64,000 bases of DNA from Mycobacterium sp. ST-F2 (GCF_001905655.1 NZ_JMHT01000042.1:62001-126000), one strand, 5' to 3'; shown: positions 49,956 through 58,913, counted from the stretch's first letter. Notes: generated from the sequence alone by a model not told the origin. A program made the numbers and translations.

Positions 49956-50621
49956 GTGGACGCAGTGCAGGAGGGGACGCGCGTCGTCGTCGCCGATGAC
50001 GATGTGCTGCTGCGCGCAGGCGTGGCGAGCCTGCTGGCCGGTGCGGGTTTCACCGTCGTCGGGCAGGCCGGCGACAGCGCGGAGCTGCTCGCGTTGGTCA
50101 GAGACACCGTCCCCGACCTGGTGGTGACCGACATCCGGATGCCGCCGACCCACACGACCGAGGGCTTGGACGCCGCCAAGGTGATCCGCGGCGAGCTGCC
50201 GGATGTCGCGATCCTGGTGCTGTCGGCGCACGTCGACGTCGAGCATGCGATGGAGCTGTTGAGCGGCGGCCGGCGCATCGGCTACCTGCTCAAGAGTCGC
50301 GTCATCGACGTGGCCGATTTTCTGGAGACGCTGCACCGCATCACGGGCGGCGCGTCGGTGGTGGACCCGGCTCTGGTGCAGGAACTGTTCGCGGCGCAGC
50401 GTCGCGAAGACCCGCTGGCGGTCCTGACCGAGCGTGAGCACGAGGTGCTGGCACTCATGGCGGAGGGCAGGTCGAATGCGGGCATCGGCCATCAGCTGTG
50501 GGTGACCGAAGGCACCGTCGAGAAGCATGTGCGCAGCATCCTCAGCAAGCTGAACCTTCCCGACACCGGTGAGGATCACCGCCGCGTGTTGGCGGTCATC
50601 GCGTATCTCGACGCGCGCTGA
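49956..50621 (+). CDS. LuxR/NarL-type response regulator
   Basis: 221 residues. Receiver: VVVADDDVLLRAGVA, phosphoacceptor in LVVTDIRMPP near residue 57, LVLSAH and LLKSRV (Lys). Output: LTEREHEVLALMAEGRSN, the GerE/LuxR signature, and TEGTVEKHVRSILSKL recognition helix. GTG 49956 follows a run without a strong Shine-Dalgarno; alternatives are absent until the receiver begins. It diverges from the two secreted-protein genes and the histidine kinase and may be that kinase's cognate regulator. Upstream 49682-49955 (274 bases) shows no other gene. Confidence 0.92.
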   Translation: MDAVQEGTRVVVADDDVLLRAGVASLLAGAGFTVVGQAGDSAELLALVRDTVPDLVVTDIRMPPTHTTEGLDAAKVIRGELPDVAILVLSAHVDVEHAMELLSGGRRIGYLLKSRVIDVADFLETLHRITGGASVVDPALVQELFAAQRREDPLAVLTEREHEVLALMAEGRSNAGIGHQLWVTEGTVEKHVRSILSKLNLPDTGEDHRRVLAVIAYLDAR

Positions 50622-50762
50622 GCGCCGGTGCCCACCGGGGCCCTGCATTTTTTCGACGTTTCGACGCTCGAGGTTTAGCGCCGCCGGCTTCGGGGTAGGT
50701 GAGTCAGGAGGGCAGCACGCGTGCCCCCAACTGACGGAGCAGAGCCACGGAGGGAGCGGTCC

Positions 50763-50918
50763 TTGCCGGACCCGATGAACAACTCGATGCGGACGATTCG
50801 CCTTGCTGCGGCGGTCGGTGCGGGAGCGACGATGGCGGTAGGGGCCCTCGCCGTGATGGTTGCCGCGCACCAGGTTGCGTCGTTGCGAAAGGGTGAGTAC
50901 AGCATCGTCATCGCGTGA
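50763..50918 (+). CDS. Small single-membrane-span protein
   Basis: 51 residues from TTG 50763, chosen because GGAGGG ends eight bases upstream; ATG 50775 is an in-frame alternative. One hydrophobic helix (AAAVGAGATMAVGALAVMVAA) after the basic MRTIR and a short tail KGEYSIVIA. Followed by a strong hairpin terminator at 50962. Family not recognised. Confidence 0.6.
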   Translation: MPDPMNNSMRTIRLAAAVGAGATMAVGALAVMVAAHQVASLRKGEYSIVIA

Positions 50919-50961
50919 CCCAGCTGCCAATCAGGCAGTGGCACAGACAAATTGACAAGGT

Positions 50962-50994
50962 TAGTCGGCTACCGCGACGGGCGGTAGCCGACTA
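50962..50994 (+). terminator. Strong hairpin terminator
   Basis: TAGTCGGCTACCGC and GCGGTAGCCGACTA make a 14-bp perfect stem around GACGG, 43 bases behind the small membrane-protein gene. No U-tract. It also isolates the NAGGN operon that starts 220 bases downstream; 50995-51212 has no gene and no promoter I can identify with confidence. Confidence 0.75.
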
Positions 50995-51212
50995 GCCGGC
51001 TGCAGAGCTGCGAAATCCATTGGGAATCAACGGAGAACTACAGTCGATGTACCCGCCGTCGGGTGGTATTTGCCCGACCGTCAATCCGGTCGCTGCGGAG
51101 TCGGCGAGCAAACATATTGCAGCAGAGCATATTTGACCGATCCTTACGTCTACGGTGAACATCGGGTACGGTGGAACCGGGAGACGTCCACCAAGGGAGC
51201 TGACTTTCCACC

Positions 51213-53017
51213 ATGTGCGGCATTGCCGGCGAAATCGCCTGGGGCCGTGGTGCTGATCTGGCGGCAGTGGCCGCCATGACCGATCGTTTGGCATCGCGGG
51301 GCCCGGACAGCAGCGGCTTGTGGGTCAGGGACGGAGTGGCGCTCGGCCACCGGCGCCTGGCCATCATCGACCTGTCCAGTCACGGACATCAACCCATGCA
51401 CGATCCGGAGCTCGGGCTCACGGTCGTCTTCAACGGGTGCATCTACAACTATCCCCAACTGCGCAAGGAACTTTCGGGCAAGGGATATCGGTTCTTCTCG
51501 CACAGCGACACCGAGGTCGTGCTCAAGGGCTACCAGGAGTGGGGCGAACGGGTCGTCGAGCACCTCTACGGCATGTTCGCGTTCGCCGTCGCGGAAATCG
51601 AGTCGGCCGGGTCCTGCTGGCGCGCGACCGGCTCGGCGTCAAGCCGCTGTACTGGTGTGAGGCCACCGGGGGAGCGTTGCGGTTCGCCTCGTCGCTACCG
51701 GGTCTGGTGGCCGGCGGCGGAGTAGATACCGAACTCGATCCCGTTGCGCTGCAGCACTATCTGAGCTTCCATTCGGTCGTGCCGGCCCCACGCACCATCC
51801 TGCGGGGCGTGCAGAAGCTGCCGCCCGGCACCATCATGCGCATCGAACCCGATGGCACGCGCACCCAAACCACCTACTGGGAACCGATTTTCGAGCGCTC
51901 GCTCGAACGTGCCGACTGGTCGGAGCACGACTGGCGGGACGCCGTCCTGGACTCGCTGCGCACCGCGGTCGAACGCCGTCTTGTCGCCGATGTCCCGGTG
52001 GGATGCCTGCTATCGGGCGGCCTGGACTCCAGCTTGATCGTCGGGCTGCTCGCCGAGGCCGGCCAGCACGGACTGGCCACGTTCTCCATCGGCTTCGAGT
52101 CCGCCGGTGGTGAGGAAGGCGACGAGTTCAAGTACTCCGACATCATCGCCCGCGAGTTCGGCACCGATCACCACCAGATTCGCATCGATTCCTCGCGCAT
52201 GCTGCCCGCGCTCTCGGGCGCCATCGACGCCATGAGCGAGCCGATGATGAGTCACGACTGCGTGGCCTTCTACCTGCTGTCGCAGGAAGTCAGCCGGCAC
52301 GTGAAGGTCGTGCAGTCGGGGCAGGGCGCCGACGAGATCTTCGCGGGTTACCACTGGTACCCACCGATGGCGAGTGCGGCGGACAACGATCCAGGGGACG
52401 CGCTGCGTCGCTACCGGGCCGCTTTCTTCGATCGCAGCCATGACGCCGTCAACGCGCTGCTACAGCCGCCGTGGCAGCTCGACCACGATTCCGCCGGTGC
52501 GTTCGTCCTGCAGAATTTCACTCATCCCGGCGCGGCCACCGCGACCGACCGGGCGCTGCGGCTCGACACGACCGTCATGCTCGTCGACGACCCGGTGAAG
52601 CGCGTCGACAACATGACCATGGCCTGGGGACTGGAGGGCCGCGTGCCCTTCCTCGACCACGAGCTGGTCGAGCTGGCCGCGACGTGCCCGCCGGAGTTCA
52701 AGACCGCGCAGGGTGGCAAGGGCGTGCTGAAAGACGCTGCGCGCAAGGTTGTTCCGGCCGATGTCATCGACCGCCCCAAAGGATATTTCCCGGTGCCCGC
52801 ACTCAAACACCTTGCCGGGCCCTACCTGGACCTGGTCCGCGATGCACTGCACAGCCGGGCCGCGCGCGACCGCGGCCTGTTCTCACCGGAGGTGGTCAGC
52901 GCCATGCTCGACGATCCGAACGGCAGTCTCACCCCGTTGCGCGGAAATCCGTTGTGGCAGATCGGGTTGCTGGAACTGTGGCTCGCCCAGCATGTCGACG
53001 GGCCGGCCCGGTCATGA
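51213..53017 (+). pseudogene. N-acetylglutaminylglutamine amidotransferase, frameshifted
   Basis: Asparagine-synthetase-like protein of the NAGGN pathway, in two frames. Bases 51213 to about 51605 encode the N-terminal glutaminase part (MCGIAGEIAWG with catalytic Cys2, RRLAIIDLS, FNGCIYNY). From about 51610 the frame changes by one base and continues VLLARDRLGVKPLYW to the C-terminus, including the synthetase loop LLSGGLDSSLIVGLL and GQGADEIFAGYHWYP. One missing base within 51601-51612 explains it; the restored product is about 601 residues. Either a real mutation or a sequencing error. It ends overlapping the next NAGGN gene, so the operon is otherwise intact. Confidence 0.88.
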
Positions 53018-54741
53018 CCACGGGAAAGGGGAACGCCGGCGGCGACAGTGTGGGCGTCGTACAGGATTTGGGGTGGGGGCGGCTGGTCTTCGGCCAGACG
53101 TTCGGCGACCCCGACGAATTCGGCGTCGCCTTGCGGGAGGAAGGCAGTGGGCGTCGCGACATCGGGATGTATCTCGAGGCGCCGCACGTCTTCGTCGCGC
53201 TGCATCCGCACGAATTCTTCATCGACCCGAGCTTCACGTACCGGCTCGACCTGACGAAGCCCATGCACTACCAGCCTCCGGACGTCCCGGGACTGTCGGT
53301 CCGCCAGGTGAATTCGCTCGAAGACTGCGTCGCGATCAATCACATCTACGCGCGGTGCCACATGGTGCCGGCCGACAGCGACCTGATGTGGGCCAACAGC
53401 CGATCGGCGCCGCAGGTGGTGTACCTGGTGGCCGTCGACGATGAGAGCGGCCAGATCGTCGGCACGGTCACCGGCATCGACCACACCCAGTTGTTCGGGG
53501 ATCCCGAGAACGGCTCGAGTCTGTGGTGCCTGGCCGTCGAGCCCGCCGCCGCGCGTCCCGGCACCGGGGGACTGCTGGTCCGCTCGCTGATAGAAGAGCT
53601 CATCCGGCGTGGCCGGGCCCAGATGGACCTGTCGGTGCTGCACGACAACGACGGGGCCATCGCGCTGTACGAGCGCATCGGCTTCACCCAGGTGCCCGGT
53701 GTGCTCGGGATCAAGCGCAAGAACGCCATCAACGAACCGCTGTTCGCGCCGGTGAAGCCGGAAGAACAACTGGCACAGCTCAATCCGTACGCGCGCATCA
53801 TCGCCGACGAGGCGATTCTGCGGGGCATCGCGGTGGACGTGCTCGACGCGCAAGGCGGCTACCTTCGGCTCACCCATGGTGGCACGAGCATCGTGACGCG
53901 GGAGTCGTTGTCCGAGTTGACCAACGCCGTGGCGATGAGCCGGTGTGACGACAAACGCGTCGCCAGGTCGGTGGTCGCGGACGCGGGGATCCGGATACCG
54001 GAAGGCTGCACCGCGACTTTCACCGATGAGGACTGCCGATTCCTGGAGAAGGTGGGGTCCGCCGTCGTCAAACCGGCCCGCGGCGAACAGGGCGCGGGTA
54101 TCACCGTCGGCGTCACCGGTGCCGACGACCTCAACCGCGCCATCGGACTGGCCGTGCAGCACTGCCCCGACGTGTTGATCGAAGAGCGTTGCGAGGGCGA
54201 GGATCTCCGCGTCGTCGTCATCGACGGCAAGGTGATCGCCGCGGCCGTCCGCCGGCCACCTGAGGTGATCGGCACGGGCACCCACACCATCCGGCAGCTG
54301 ATCGAGGCGCAGAGCCGCCGCCGTTCGGTGGCCACGCACGGTGAATCGGTGATCCCCTTGGACAGCATCACCGATGACACCGTGCACAAGGAAGGCTGGC
54401 AGCTGGACGATGTGCTGCCGGCCAACGAACGACTGATCGTGCGTCACACGGCCAATCTGCACACCGGCGGGACCATCCACGACGTCACCGACGAACTCAA
54501 CCCGATGCTGGCAAGGGTCGCGGTGGAGGCTGCGGAGGCCATCGAGATTCCGGTGACCGGCATCGACCTGATCGTGCCGACGGTGCGTGGCGAGGAGTAC
54601 GTGTTCATCGAGGCGAACGAGCGCCCGGGCCTGGCCAATCACGAGCCGCGCCCGACAGCGCAGGCCTTCATCGATCTGCTGTTCCCGCGCACCGCGGCCA
54701 CACCGTGGGCCTGGCATCCCGATCCGATCGAGCAGCGCTGA
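53014..54741 (+). CDS. ngg: N-acetylglutaminylglutamine synthetase (GNAT plus ATP-grasp)
   Basis: 575 residues. An N-terminal GNAT acetyltransferase domain (about 95-240: SSLWCLAVEPAAARPGTGGLLV, then YERIGFTQVPGVL) precedes an ATP-grasp ligase domain (about 300-560: VVKPARGEQGAGITVGV, VLIEERCEGEDLRVVVIDGKV, FIEANERPGL). This fusion makes N-acetylglutaminylglutamine, the precursor of the dipeptide osmoprotectant NAGGN. ATG 53014 overlaps the TGA of the amidotransferase gene (ATGA). The set of amidotransferase, synthetase and M42 peptidase is the conserved NAGGN cluster also seen in Pseudomonas and rhizobia. Confidence 0.93.
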   Translation: MTTGKGNAGGDSVGVVQDLGWGRLVFGQTFGDPDEFGVALREEGSGRRDIGMYLEAPHVFVALHPHEFFIDPSFTYRLDLTKPMHYQPPDVPGLSVRQVNSLEDCVAINHIYARCHMVPADSDLMWANSRSAPQVVYLVAVDDESGQIVGTVTGIDHTQLFGDPENGSSLWCLAVEPAAARPGTGGLLVRSLIEELIRRGRAQMDLSVLHDNDGAIALYERIGFTQVPGVLGIKRKNAINEPLFAPVKPEEQLAQLNPYARIIADEAILRGIAVDVLDAQGGYLRLTHGGTSIVTRESLSELTNAVAMSRCDDKRVARSVVADAGIRIPEGCTATFTDEDCRFLEKVGSAVVKPARGEQGAGITVGVTGADDLNRAIGLAVQHCPDVLIEERCEGEDLRVVVIDGKVIAAAVRRPPEVIGTGTHTIRQLIEAQSRRRSVATHGESVIPLDSITDDTVHKEGWQLDDVLPANERLIVRHTANLHTGGTIHDVTDELNPMLARVAVEAAEAIEIPVTGIDLIVPTVRGEEYVFIEANERPGLANHEPRPTAQAFIDLLFPRTAATPWAWHPDPIEQR

Positions 54742-54796
54742 GTGCTCGAAACAGATCGAATGTGGTTGTTGGACAAGGTAGCGGTGAACTGGAGGG

Positions 54797-56059
54797 ATGA
54801 TGACTGAGCCCGACGATGCCGAAAATGTGCGGATGTCGCCGGACGACCGGGGCTGGATGGTCGACACACTGTTGGCGTTGCTGCAGACGCCGAGCCCGTC
54901 AGGGCGCACCGATGCCGTGATGCAACTGATCGGCCAGATTCTGACCAAGCTCGGTGTGCCGTTCACCCTGACCCGGCGCGGCGCGCTGATCGCGGAGTTG
55001 CCCGGGCGGTCGCAGACCACCGACCGGGCCATCGTGGTGCACGCCGACACCATCGGCTGCATGGTGCGCGAGCTCAAGGACAACGGCAGACTTTCGCTCG
55101 TTCCGGTCGGCACCTTCTCGGCGCGATTCGCCACCGGGGCCCGGGTCCGGATTCTGCCCGACGACACCGATCGCTTCTTCACGGGAACGGTGATGCCGCT
55201 CAAGGCAAGTGGCCATGCGTTCGGTGATGAGATCGACTCCCAGCCGACCAGTTGGGACGATGTCGAAGTCCGGGTCGACCGCAACGTCGACTCGCGTGCC
55301 GATCTGGAGCAGTTGGGCCTGAACGTCGGCGATTTCGTCGCGCTGGTGGCCAGCCCGGAGCTCACCGAGGACGGCTTCGTCGTCTCCCGTCACCTCGACG
55401 GCAAGGCCGGCGTGGCCATCGCGCTGACGCTGGCCAAGGTCGTCGCCGAACGCAATATCGTGCTGCCGCACCGGACCACGCTCATGGTGACCATCACCGA
55501 GGAGGTCGGCCACGGCGCCAGCCACGGACTGCCACCCGACGTCGCGGAACTGGTATCGGTGGACAACGCGGTGTGCGCGCCCGGCCAGCAGTCCCTCGAG
55601 CACGGCGTCACCATTCCGATGGCCGACATGCACGGACCGTTCGACTACTACCTGACCCGCAAGCTGTGCCGGCTCGCCCAGGAGAAGGGAATTGCCCACG
55701 CGCGCGATATCTTTCGTTACTACCGGTCAGATGTCGCGGCGGCCATCGAGGCCGGCGCCGCCACGCGGGCGGCCCTCGTGGGGTTCGGGCTCGACGGCAG
55801 TCATGGCTGGGAACGCACCCATCTCGATTCTCTCGAAGCGACATACCTGCTGCTGTACAGCTGGCTCCGCACACCGTTGACGTTCGCGATGTGGGATGCG
55901 CAGCCGTTCGGCGATCTGGAAGATTTCCCCGCCGAGCAGCCGGCTGCCAGCGAGCAGTGGGTGCCGCTCTCGCGCGGCGACTTCGCGGACCCCGGAGCCG
56001 CGTCTCAGGGGCATCACTGGCCACCCGAGGACGGCAGCGGGGACGTATCTCCGCAATAA
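54797..56059 (+). CDS. NAGGN-system M42 family peptidase
   Basis: 420 residues. The M42 aminopeptidase fold is recognised by VVHADTIGCMVREL (metal-binding His-Asp), VSRHLDGKAGVAIAL (bridging Asp), TITEEVGHGASHGLP (catalytic Glu pair), and LVSVDNAVCAP. Proteins of this branch co-occur with NAGGN biosynthesis genes; a role in turnover or processing of the dipeptide is suggested by context. GGAGGG directly abuts ATG 54797, so ATG 54800 or a start near codon 13 may be the true one. Last gene of the osmoprotectant operon. Confidence 0.88.
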   Translation: MMTEPDDAENVRMSPDDRGWMVDTLLALLQTPSPSGRTDAVMQLIGQILTKLGVPFTLTRRGALIAELPGRSQTTDRAIVVHADTIGCMVRELKDNGRLSLVPVGTFSARFATGARVRILPDDTDRFFTGTVMPLKASGHAFGDEIDSQPTSWDDVEVRVDRNVDSRADLEQLGLNVGDFVALVASPELTEDGFVVSRHLDGKAGVAIALTLAKVVAERNIVLPHRTTLMVTITEEVGHGASHGLPPDVAELVSVDNAVCAPGQQSLEHGVTIPMADMHGPFDYYLTRKLCRLAQEKGIAHARDIFRYYRSDVAAAIEAGAATRAALVGFGLDGSHGWERTHLDSLEATYLLLYSWLRTPLTFAMWDAQPFGDLEDFPAEQPAASEQWVPLSRGDFADPGAASQGHHWPPEDGSGDVSPQ

Positions 56060-56085
56060 CGGGCGAAATTGGGACCGATATCGGG

Positions 56086-56110
56086 GTTTGGCGTGCCGCG
56101 AATTGGGTAG
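56086..56110 (+). promoter_or_regulatory. SigF-type promoter before the hemerythrin-like gene
   Basis: GTTT (56086-56089), a 15-base spacer and GGGTAG (56105-56110), matching the mycobacterial SigF pattern GTTT-N15-17-GGGTA. About 46 bases upstream of the start codon. Confidence 0.6.
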
Positions 56111-56155
56111 CAGTACCGGGATACGCCGTGCCGGACAACCGTGGAGGGGGAACTC

Positions 56156-56539
56156 ATGACACCTGTGTCGACGACTGGCAACGATGACGTCATCGACTAC
56201 ATCAAGGCCCAGCACCTGGCGACGCGTGAGCTGTTCGCCAAGACACTGCATGCAGTGGACCTCACGGAGCGACGCCAGCACTTCGCCGAACTGCGCGCGG
56301 CGCTCACCGCACAGGAAGTGAGCGAAGAACTGCTGGTGCACGCACGAGTCCGGCGCGGCCGGGTGGTCGAGTCGCTGCGCGGAGAGGCGGATGACACCAA
56401 GGAGCAGCTGGACCATGTAAAGCAGTTGGATCCGACCTCAGCAGAATTCGAGACCGCGCTGACGGACCTGCAACAGGCCACGGAGGACCACACCCAACGC
56501 GTCGAAGCCGAAGAATTTCCCCTGCTCGCGGACCGCTGA
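56156..56539 (+). CDS. Degenerate hemerythrin-like helical protein
   Basis: 127 residues of four helices resembling actinobacterial HHE/hemerythrin proteins: DYIKAQHLATRELFAKTL, AALTAQEVSEELLVHARVR, DTKEQLDHVKQLDP, and EDHTQRVEAEEFPLL. Compared with the remembered pattern, three iron-ligand positions appear replaced (HE to QE in helix 2, EEH to EAD in helix 3, HxxH to HxxR in helix 4), so a complete diiron site is doubtful. ATG 56156 is preceded by GGAGGGGG. Preceded by a SigF-type promoter. It meets the converging cutinase gene without a gap. Confidence 0.75.
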   Translation: MTPVSTTGNDDVIDYIKAQHLATRELFAKTLHAVDLTERRQHFAELRAALTAQEVSEELLVHARVRRGRVVESLRGEADDTKEQLDHVKQLDPTSAEFETALTDLQQATEDHTQRVEAEEFPLLADR

Positions 56540-57265
56540 TCACCGCGGCGCGGCCTGCTCGATGCGTGGTTGTGCCGGAGCGTAGCCGAGCTTGCTCATC
56601 ACGAATTGTGCTGCCTGATCGGTCATTCCGTTGTCCGAGTACGCGACGTGGGCCGCGTTGTCGCCGCCTCCCGTGGAACACACCGGATCATCGACGATGC
56701 ACAGGTCGAGGGTCTTGGACACGTACCGCGAGCCCACCGTGATCGGGGGCGCACCCGTGTACACCATCTGCAGGAAGCCAGAAGACGGCTTGCCGAACAG
56801 CACGACCGCGGCGACATGGTCGGCGACGAACGCCGGCAGCGGTCCGGTGATGCCCATCGGCAGGGTGACACCGGCCGGAACGGCGTCCTCGGTGATGTAG
56901 GCCGCGACCGCCGCGCCCTGTGAATACCCGCCGAGCACGATCTTGGTGGTGGGGCAGATGGCTGCGGTGCTCTGGACCCGGTTCGCCGCGTCGACGACAC
57001 CGTCTGCGGCCGTGGCGAAGTCGAGTGAAGCCGGGTAGTTCACGGGTGCCACGTCGACGGTCCGTCCCGCAGTCCGTGCGGTGAGCGCATCGACGAACGC
57101 CTGGCCGGCTCTGCCCACTCCCGGCGGTTCCATGGTGCCCCGCGCGAACACCACTTGGACATCCGGGCAGGGTTGCGCCGATGCGGGTGCGGTGACGGCA
57201 GGCGCAGCCAGCATCAGGGAGGTCAGGGGCACAGCTGCGGCAAGGCAGCGCGTGATGGTCTTCAT
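56540..57265 (-). CDS. Secreted cutinase family hydrolase
   Basis: 241 residues. Signal peptide MKTITRCLAAAVPLTSLMLAAP with ASAQ cleavage, then the cutinase alpha/beta fold: PCPDVQVVFARGTMEPPGVG, nucleophile GGYSQGAAVAAY, Asp in LCIVDDPVCSTGGG (disulphide cysteines) and His in NAAHVAYSDNGM. Serine esterase acting on lipid or polyester substrates outside the cell, like mycobacterial Culp proteins. Start ATG 57265 gives a standard signal peptide and lies 68 bases behind a SigF-type promoter; a longer start would fall upstream of it. Confidence 0.94.
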   Translation of the reverse strand: MKTITRCLAAAVPLTSLMLAAPAVTAPASAQPCPDVQVVFARGTMEPPGVGRAGQAFVDALTARTAGRTVDVAPVNYPASLDFATAADGVVDAANRVQSTAAICPTTKIVLGGYSQGAAVAAYITEDAVPAGVTLPMGITGPLPAFVADHVAAVVLFGKPSSGFLQMVYTGAPPITVGSRYVSKTLDLCIVDDPVCSTGGGDNAAHVAYSDNGMTDQAAQFVMSKLGYAPAQPRIEQAAPR

Positions 57266-57332
57266 GGCGGAATCCACCGATCTTCGGCTCACCTGTCGGG
57301 TCGCACCATTGCGGTCGACGAATACGGCCTGG

Positions 57333-57358
57333 TTACCCCCCGCGCTCACGGTCTAAAC
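57333..57358 (-). promoter_or_regulatory. SigF-type promoter before the cutinase gene
   Basis: On the minus strand GTTT (57358-57355), 16 bases, GGGTAA (57338-57333). Fits GTTT-N15-17-GGGTA. About 68 bases from the cutinase ATG. Confidence 0.6.
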
Positions 57359-57369
57359 CATCGGCGCCA

Positions 57370-57654
57370 TCAGTTGCCCGGGACGGGTCTGATCGAGCGG
57401 TCGCCGAACTGCCAACGGTCCGTGTTTGCCGACGGCTTGCCGTCGTGGTCGCCGGCCTGAACGCAGTGTTCGCAGCAGTACTGGTGGCCGTCGATTCTCC
57501 ACCCGTGGCCCAGGATGCGGCATCCGCAGTGCCGGCACATCGGCGCCACCATGGTGGCCATGCATTCGATGCAGTCGAAGCTGGCGCTCCGACCGTTCCA
57601 ATGGACGGTGAACGACTGCTCGGAATCTGTGCCACAGGTAATACACACCGCCAC
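57370..57654 (-). CDS. Cysteine-rich zinc-ribbon/metallothionein-like protein
   Basis: 94 residues with nine or more cysteines in pairs: VCITCG, FDCIECM, CRHCGCRI and YCCEHC, plus nearby His. This pattern resembles prokaryotic metallothionein/zinc-ribbon proteins; it should bind zinc. Mature function unknown. It lies between the cutinase and the sigma factor and follows a perfect SigF-type promoter about 60 bases upstream, so expression under SigF control during stress is likely. Confidence 0.8.
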   Translation of the reverse strand: MAVCITCGTDSEQSFTVHWNGRSASFDCIECMATMVAPMCRHCGCRILGHGWRIDGHQYCCEHCVQAGDHDGKPSANTDRWQFGDRSIRPVPGN

Positions 57655-58075
57655 GAAAAACGCGCTTCCTGTCGAGGTTTTCGATTGTCTCGCTATCGCC
57701 GATCCGGTGCATACCCTGGGGCGTTATCAGTCAAACCTGTTCTGGCAGACAAGTTTTTTGTGGTCTGACCAGCCGTTACGGGTGGCTGCGGCCGCGCAGC
57801 GGTGGTGCCTCCATCTGATCAGCGGTATGGTCGAGTCAGCGTCCAAATGACGCAGTTGCTTAGACCGAAGCGACGGCAGCTGAGCGCTACCTCTCCGGTA
57901 TGCGGTCGCGGTCCAGATCAGGGCCGGGCTGGGTGAATACCGTAGGTCGCGGTCGGCGACGGCAGATTGCCGGTCCACCTGACGGGTGGAAACAACGCGC
58001 GTGTCACGGCGCCGAGTGGTGCTCGGAGTGCCGATTCTCCCAATGCGCGTTGTGGGCCTGGGGAAGGCACGTTCA
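57655..58075. other. Divergent promoter region between zinc protein and SigF gene
   Basis: 421 bases without a supported gene. The SigF-type promoter for the zinc protein lies at 57711-57736. An in-frame extension of the sigma-factor gene to 57986 is open, but it lacks SigF similarity. No SigF-type promoter is seen for the sigma gene itself. Confidence 0.5.
57711..57736 (-). promoter_or_regulatory. SigF-type promoter before the zinc-protein gene
   Basis: Minus strand: GTTT (57736-57733), 16 bases, GGGTAT (57716-57711), an exact match to the SigF consensus. About 57 bases from the ATG. Confidence 0.7.
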
Positions 58076-58882
58076 ATGTCAACTTCGTTGCTGGAGAAGC
58101 GCTTACCCGATAACGCTCGATACTCCGACGAGTACGCGGATGTCCCGGAGATGGTGGCGAAGCTCCGCACACTTGCAGCCGAATCCGAAGAGTTCGTCCG
58201 TCAGCGCGACGACATCGTGCTGCGGTGCTGCCCATTGGCGGACCGGCTGGCGCGCCACTTCGACGGCAGAGGCGAGAATCTGGATGACCTGGTCCAAGTC
58301 GCCCGCGTCGGCCTCATCCAAGCGATCAATCGGTTCGATCCCGACAACGGCGCCGGCTTTGTCGCCTTTGCCGTACCGACGATCATGGGCGAGTTGCGGC
58401 GTCACTTCCGTGACTACGGCTGGAAAGTTCACGTGCCGAGGAGCATTCGAGACATCCGCCAGCAAATCAAAGGCGTGACAACAGAATTGACTCAGCGGCT
58501 GGGCCGCTCGCCCAATACCGGAGAACTCGCCGAGGCGTTGAGTGTTGCGCCCGAACAGATCACGGAAGGGTTGTTGGCGGCCAATGCCTATCAGCCGCAG
58601 TCGCTCGACACGCCCGTCGTCGACAATGACGACAATCCGCAGTCACTCGCCGACCTGCTCGGTGACGTCGATGACGGATTCGAGCGGATAACCGATCGGG
58701 AAGCGGTCAAGCCGGTGCTGGAAGCGCTGCCGGTGCGGGAACAACGGATCCTCTACCTGCGGTTCTTCGCATCCAAGACCCAACGCCAGATCGCGGACAC
58801 CATCGGCGTCTCCCAGATGCATGTCTCGCGCATCCTGGATCGGACCCTGCGGGAAATTCGGGAGCAGGTGGTGCAGACCTGA
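58076..58882 (+). CDS. SigF-type sigma factor (SigB/F/G group)
   Basis: 268 residues. Region 2: VLRCCPLADRLARHFDGRGENLDDLVQVARVGLIQAINRFD and VAFAVPTIMGELRRHFRD; region 3 helices after RSIRDIRQQIKG; region 4: LPVREQRILYLRFFASKTQRQIADTIGVSQMHVSRILDRTL. Very similar to M. tuberculosis SigF (YADVPEM start). ATG 58076 is used, with GGGGAAGG before it. No RsbW/UsfX anti-sigma gene is adjacent, unlike classical sigF loci, so this may be a SigF paralogue. Three nearby genes carry SigF-type promoters. A hairpin terminator follows. Confidence 0.93.
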   Translation: MSTSLLEKRLPDNARYSDEYADVPEMVAKLRTLAAESEEFVRQRDDIVLRCCPLADRLARHFDGRGENLDDLVQVARVGLIQAINRFDPDNGAGFVAFAVPTIMGELRRHFRDYGWKVHVPRSIRDIRQQIKGVTTELTQRLGRSPNTGELAEALSVAPEQITEGLLAANAYQPQSLDTPVVDNDDNPQSLADLLGDVDDGFERITDREAVKPVLEALPVREQRILYLRFFASKTQRQIADTIGVSQMHVSRILDRTLREIREQVVQT

Positions 58883-58913
58883 CGGTGCTCTGGCGTCGCG
58901 AGTTACGATGAAT

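Noticed and set aside
52822..55365. Very long open frame on the minus strand opposite the NAGGN genes (about 847 codons)
   Set aside because: No recognisable domain, low-complexity composition, and it lies opposite three well-supported genes. High-GC DNA often leaves the opposite frame open.
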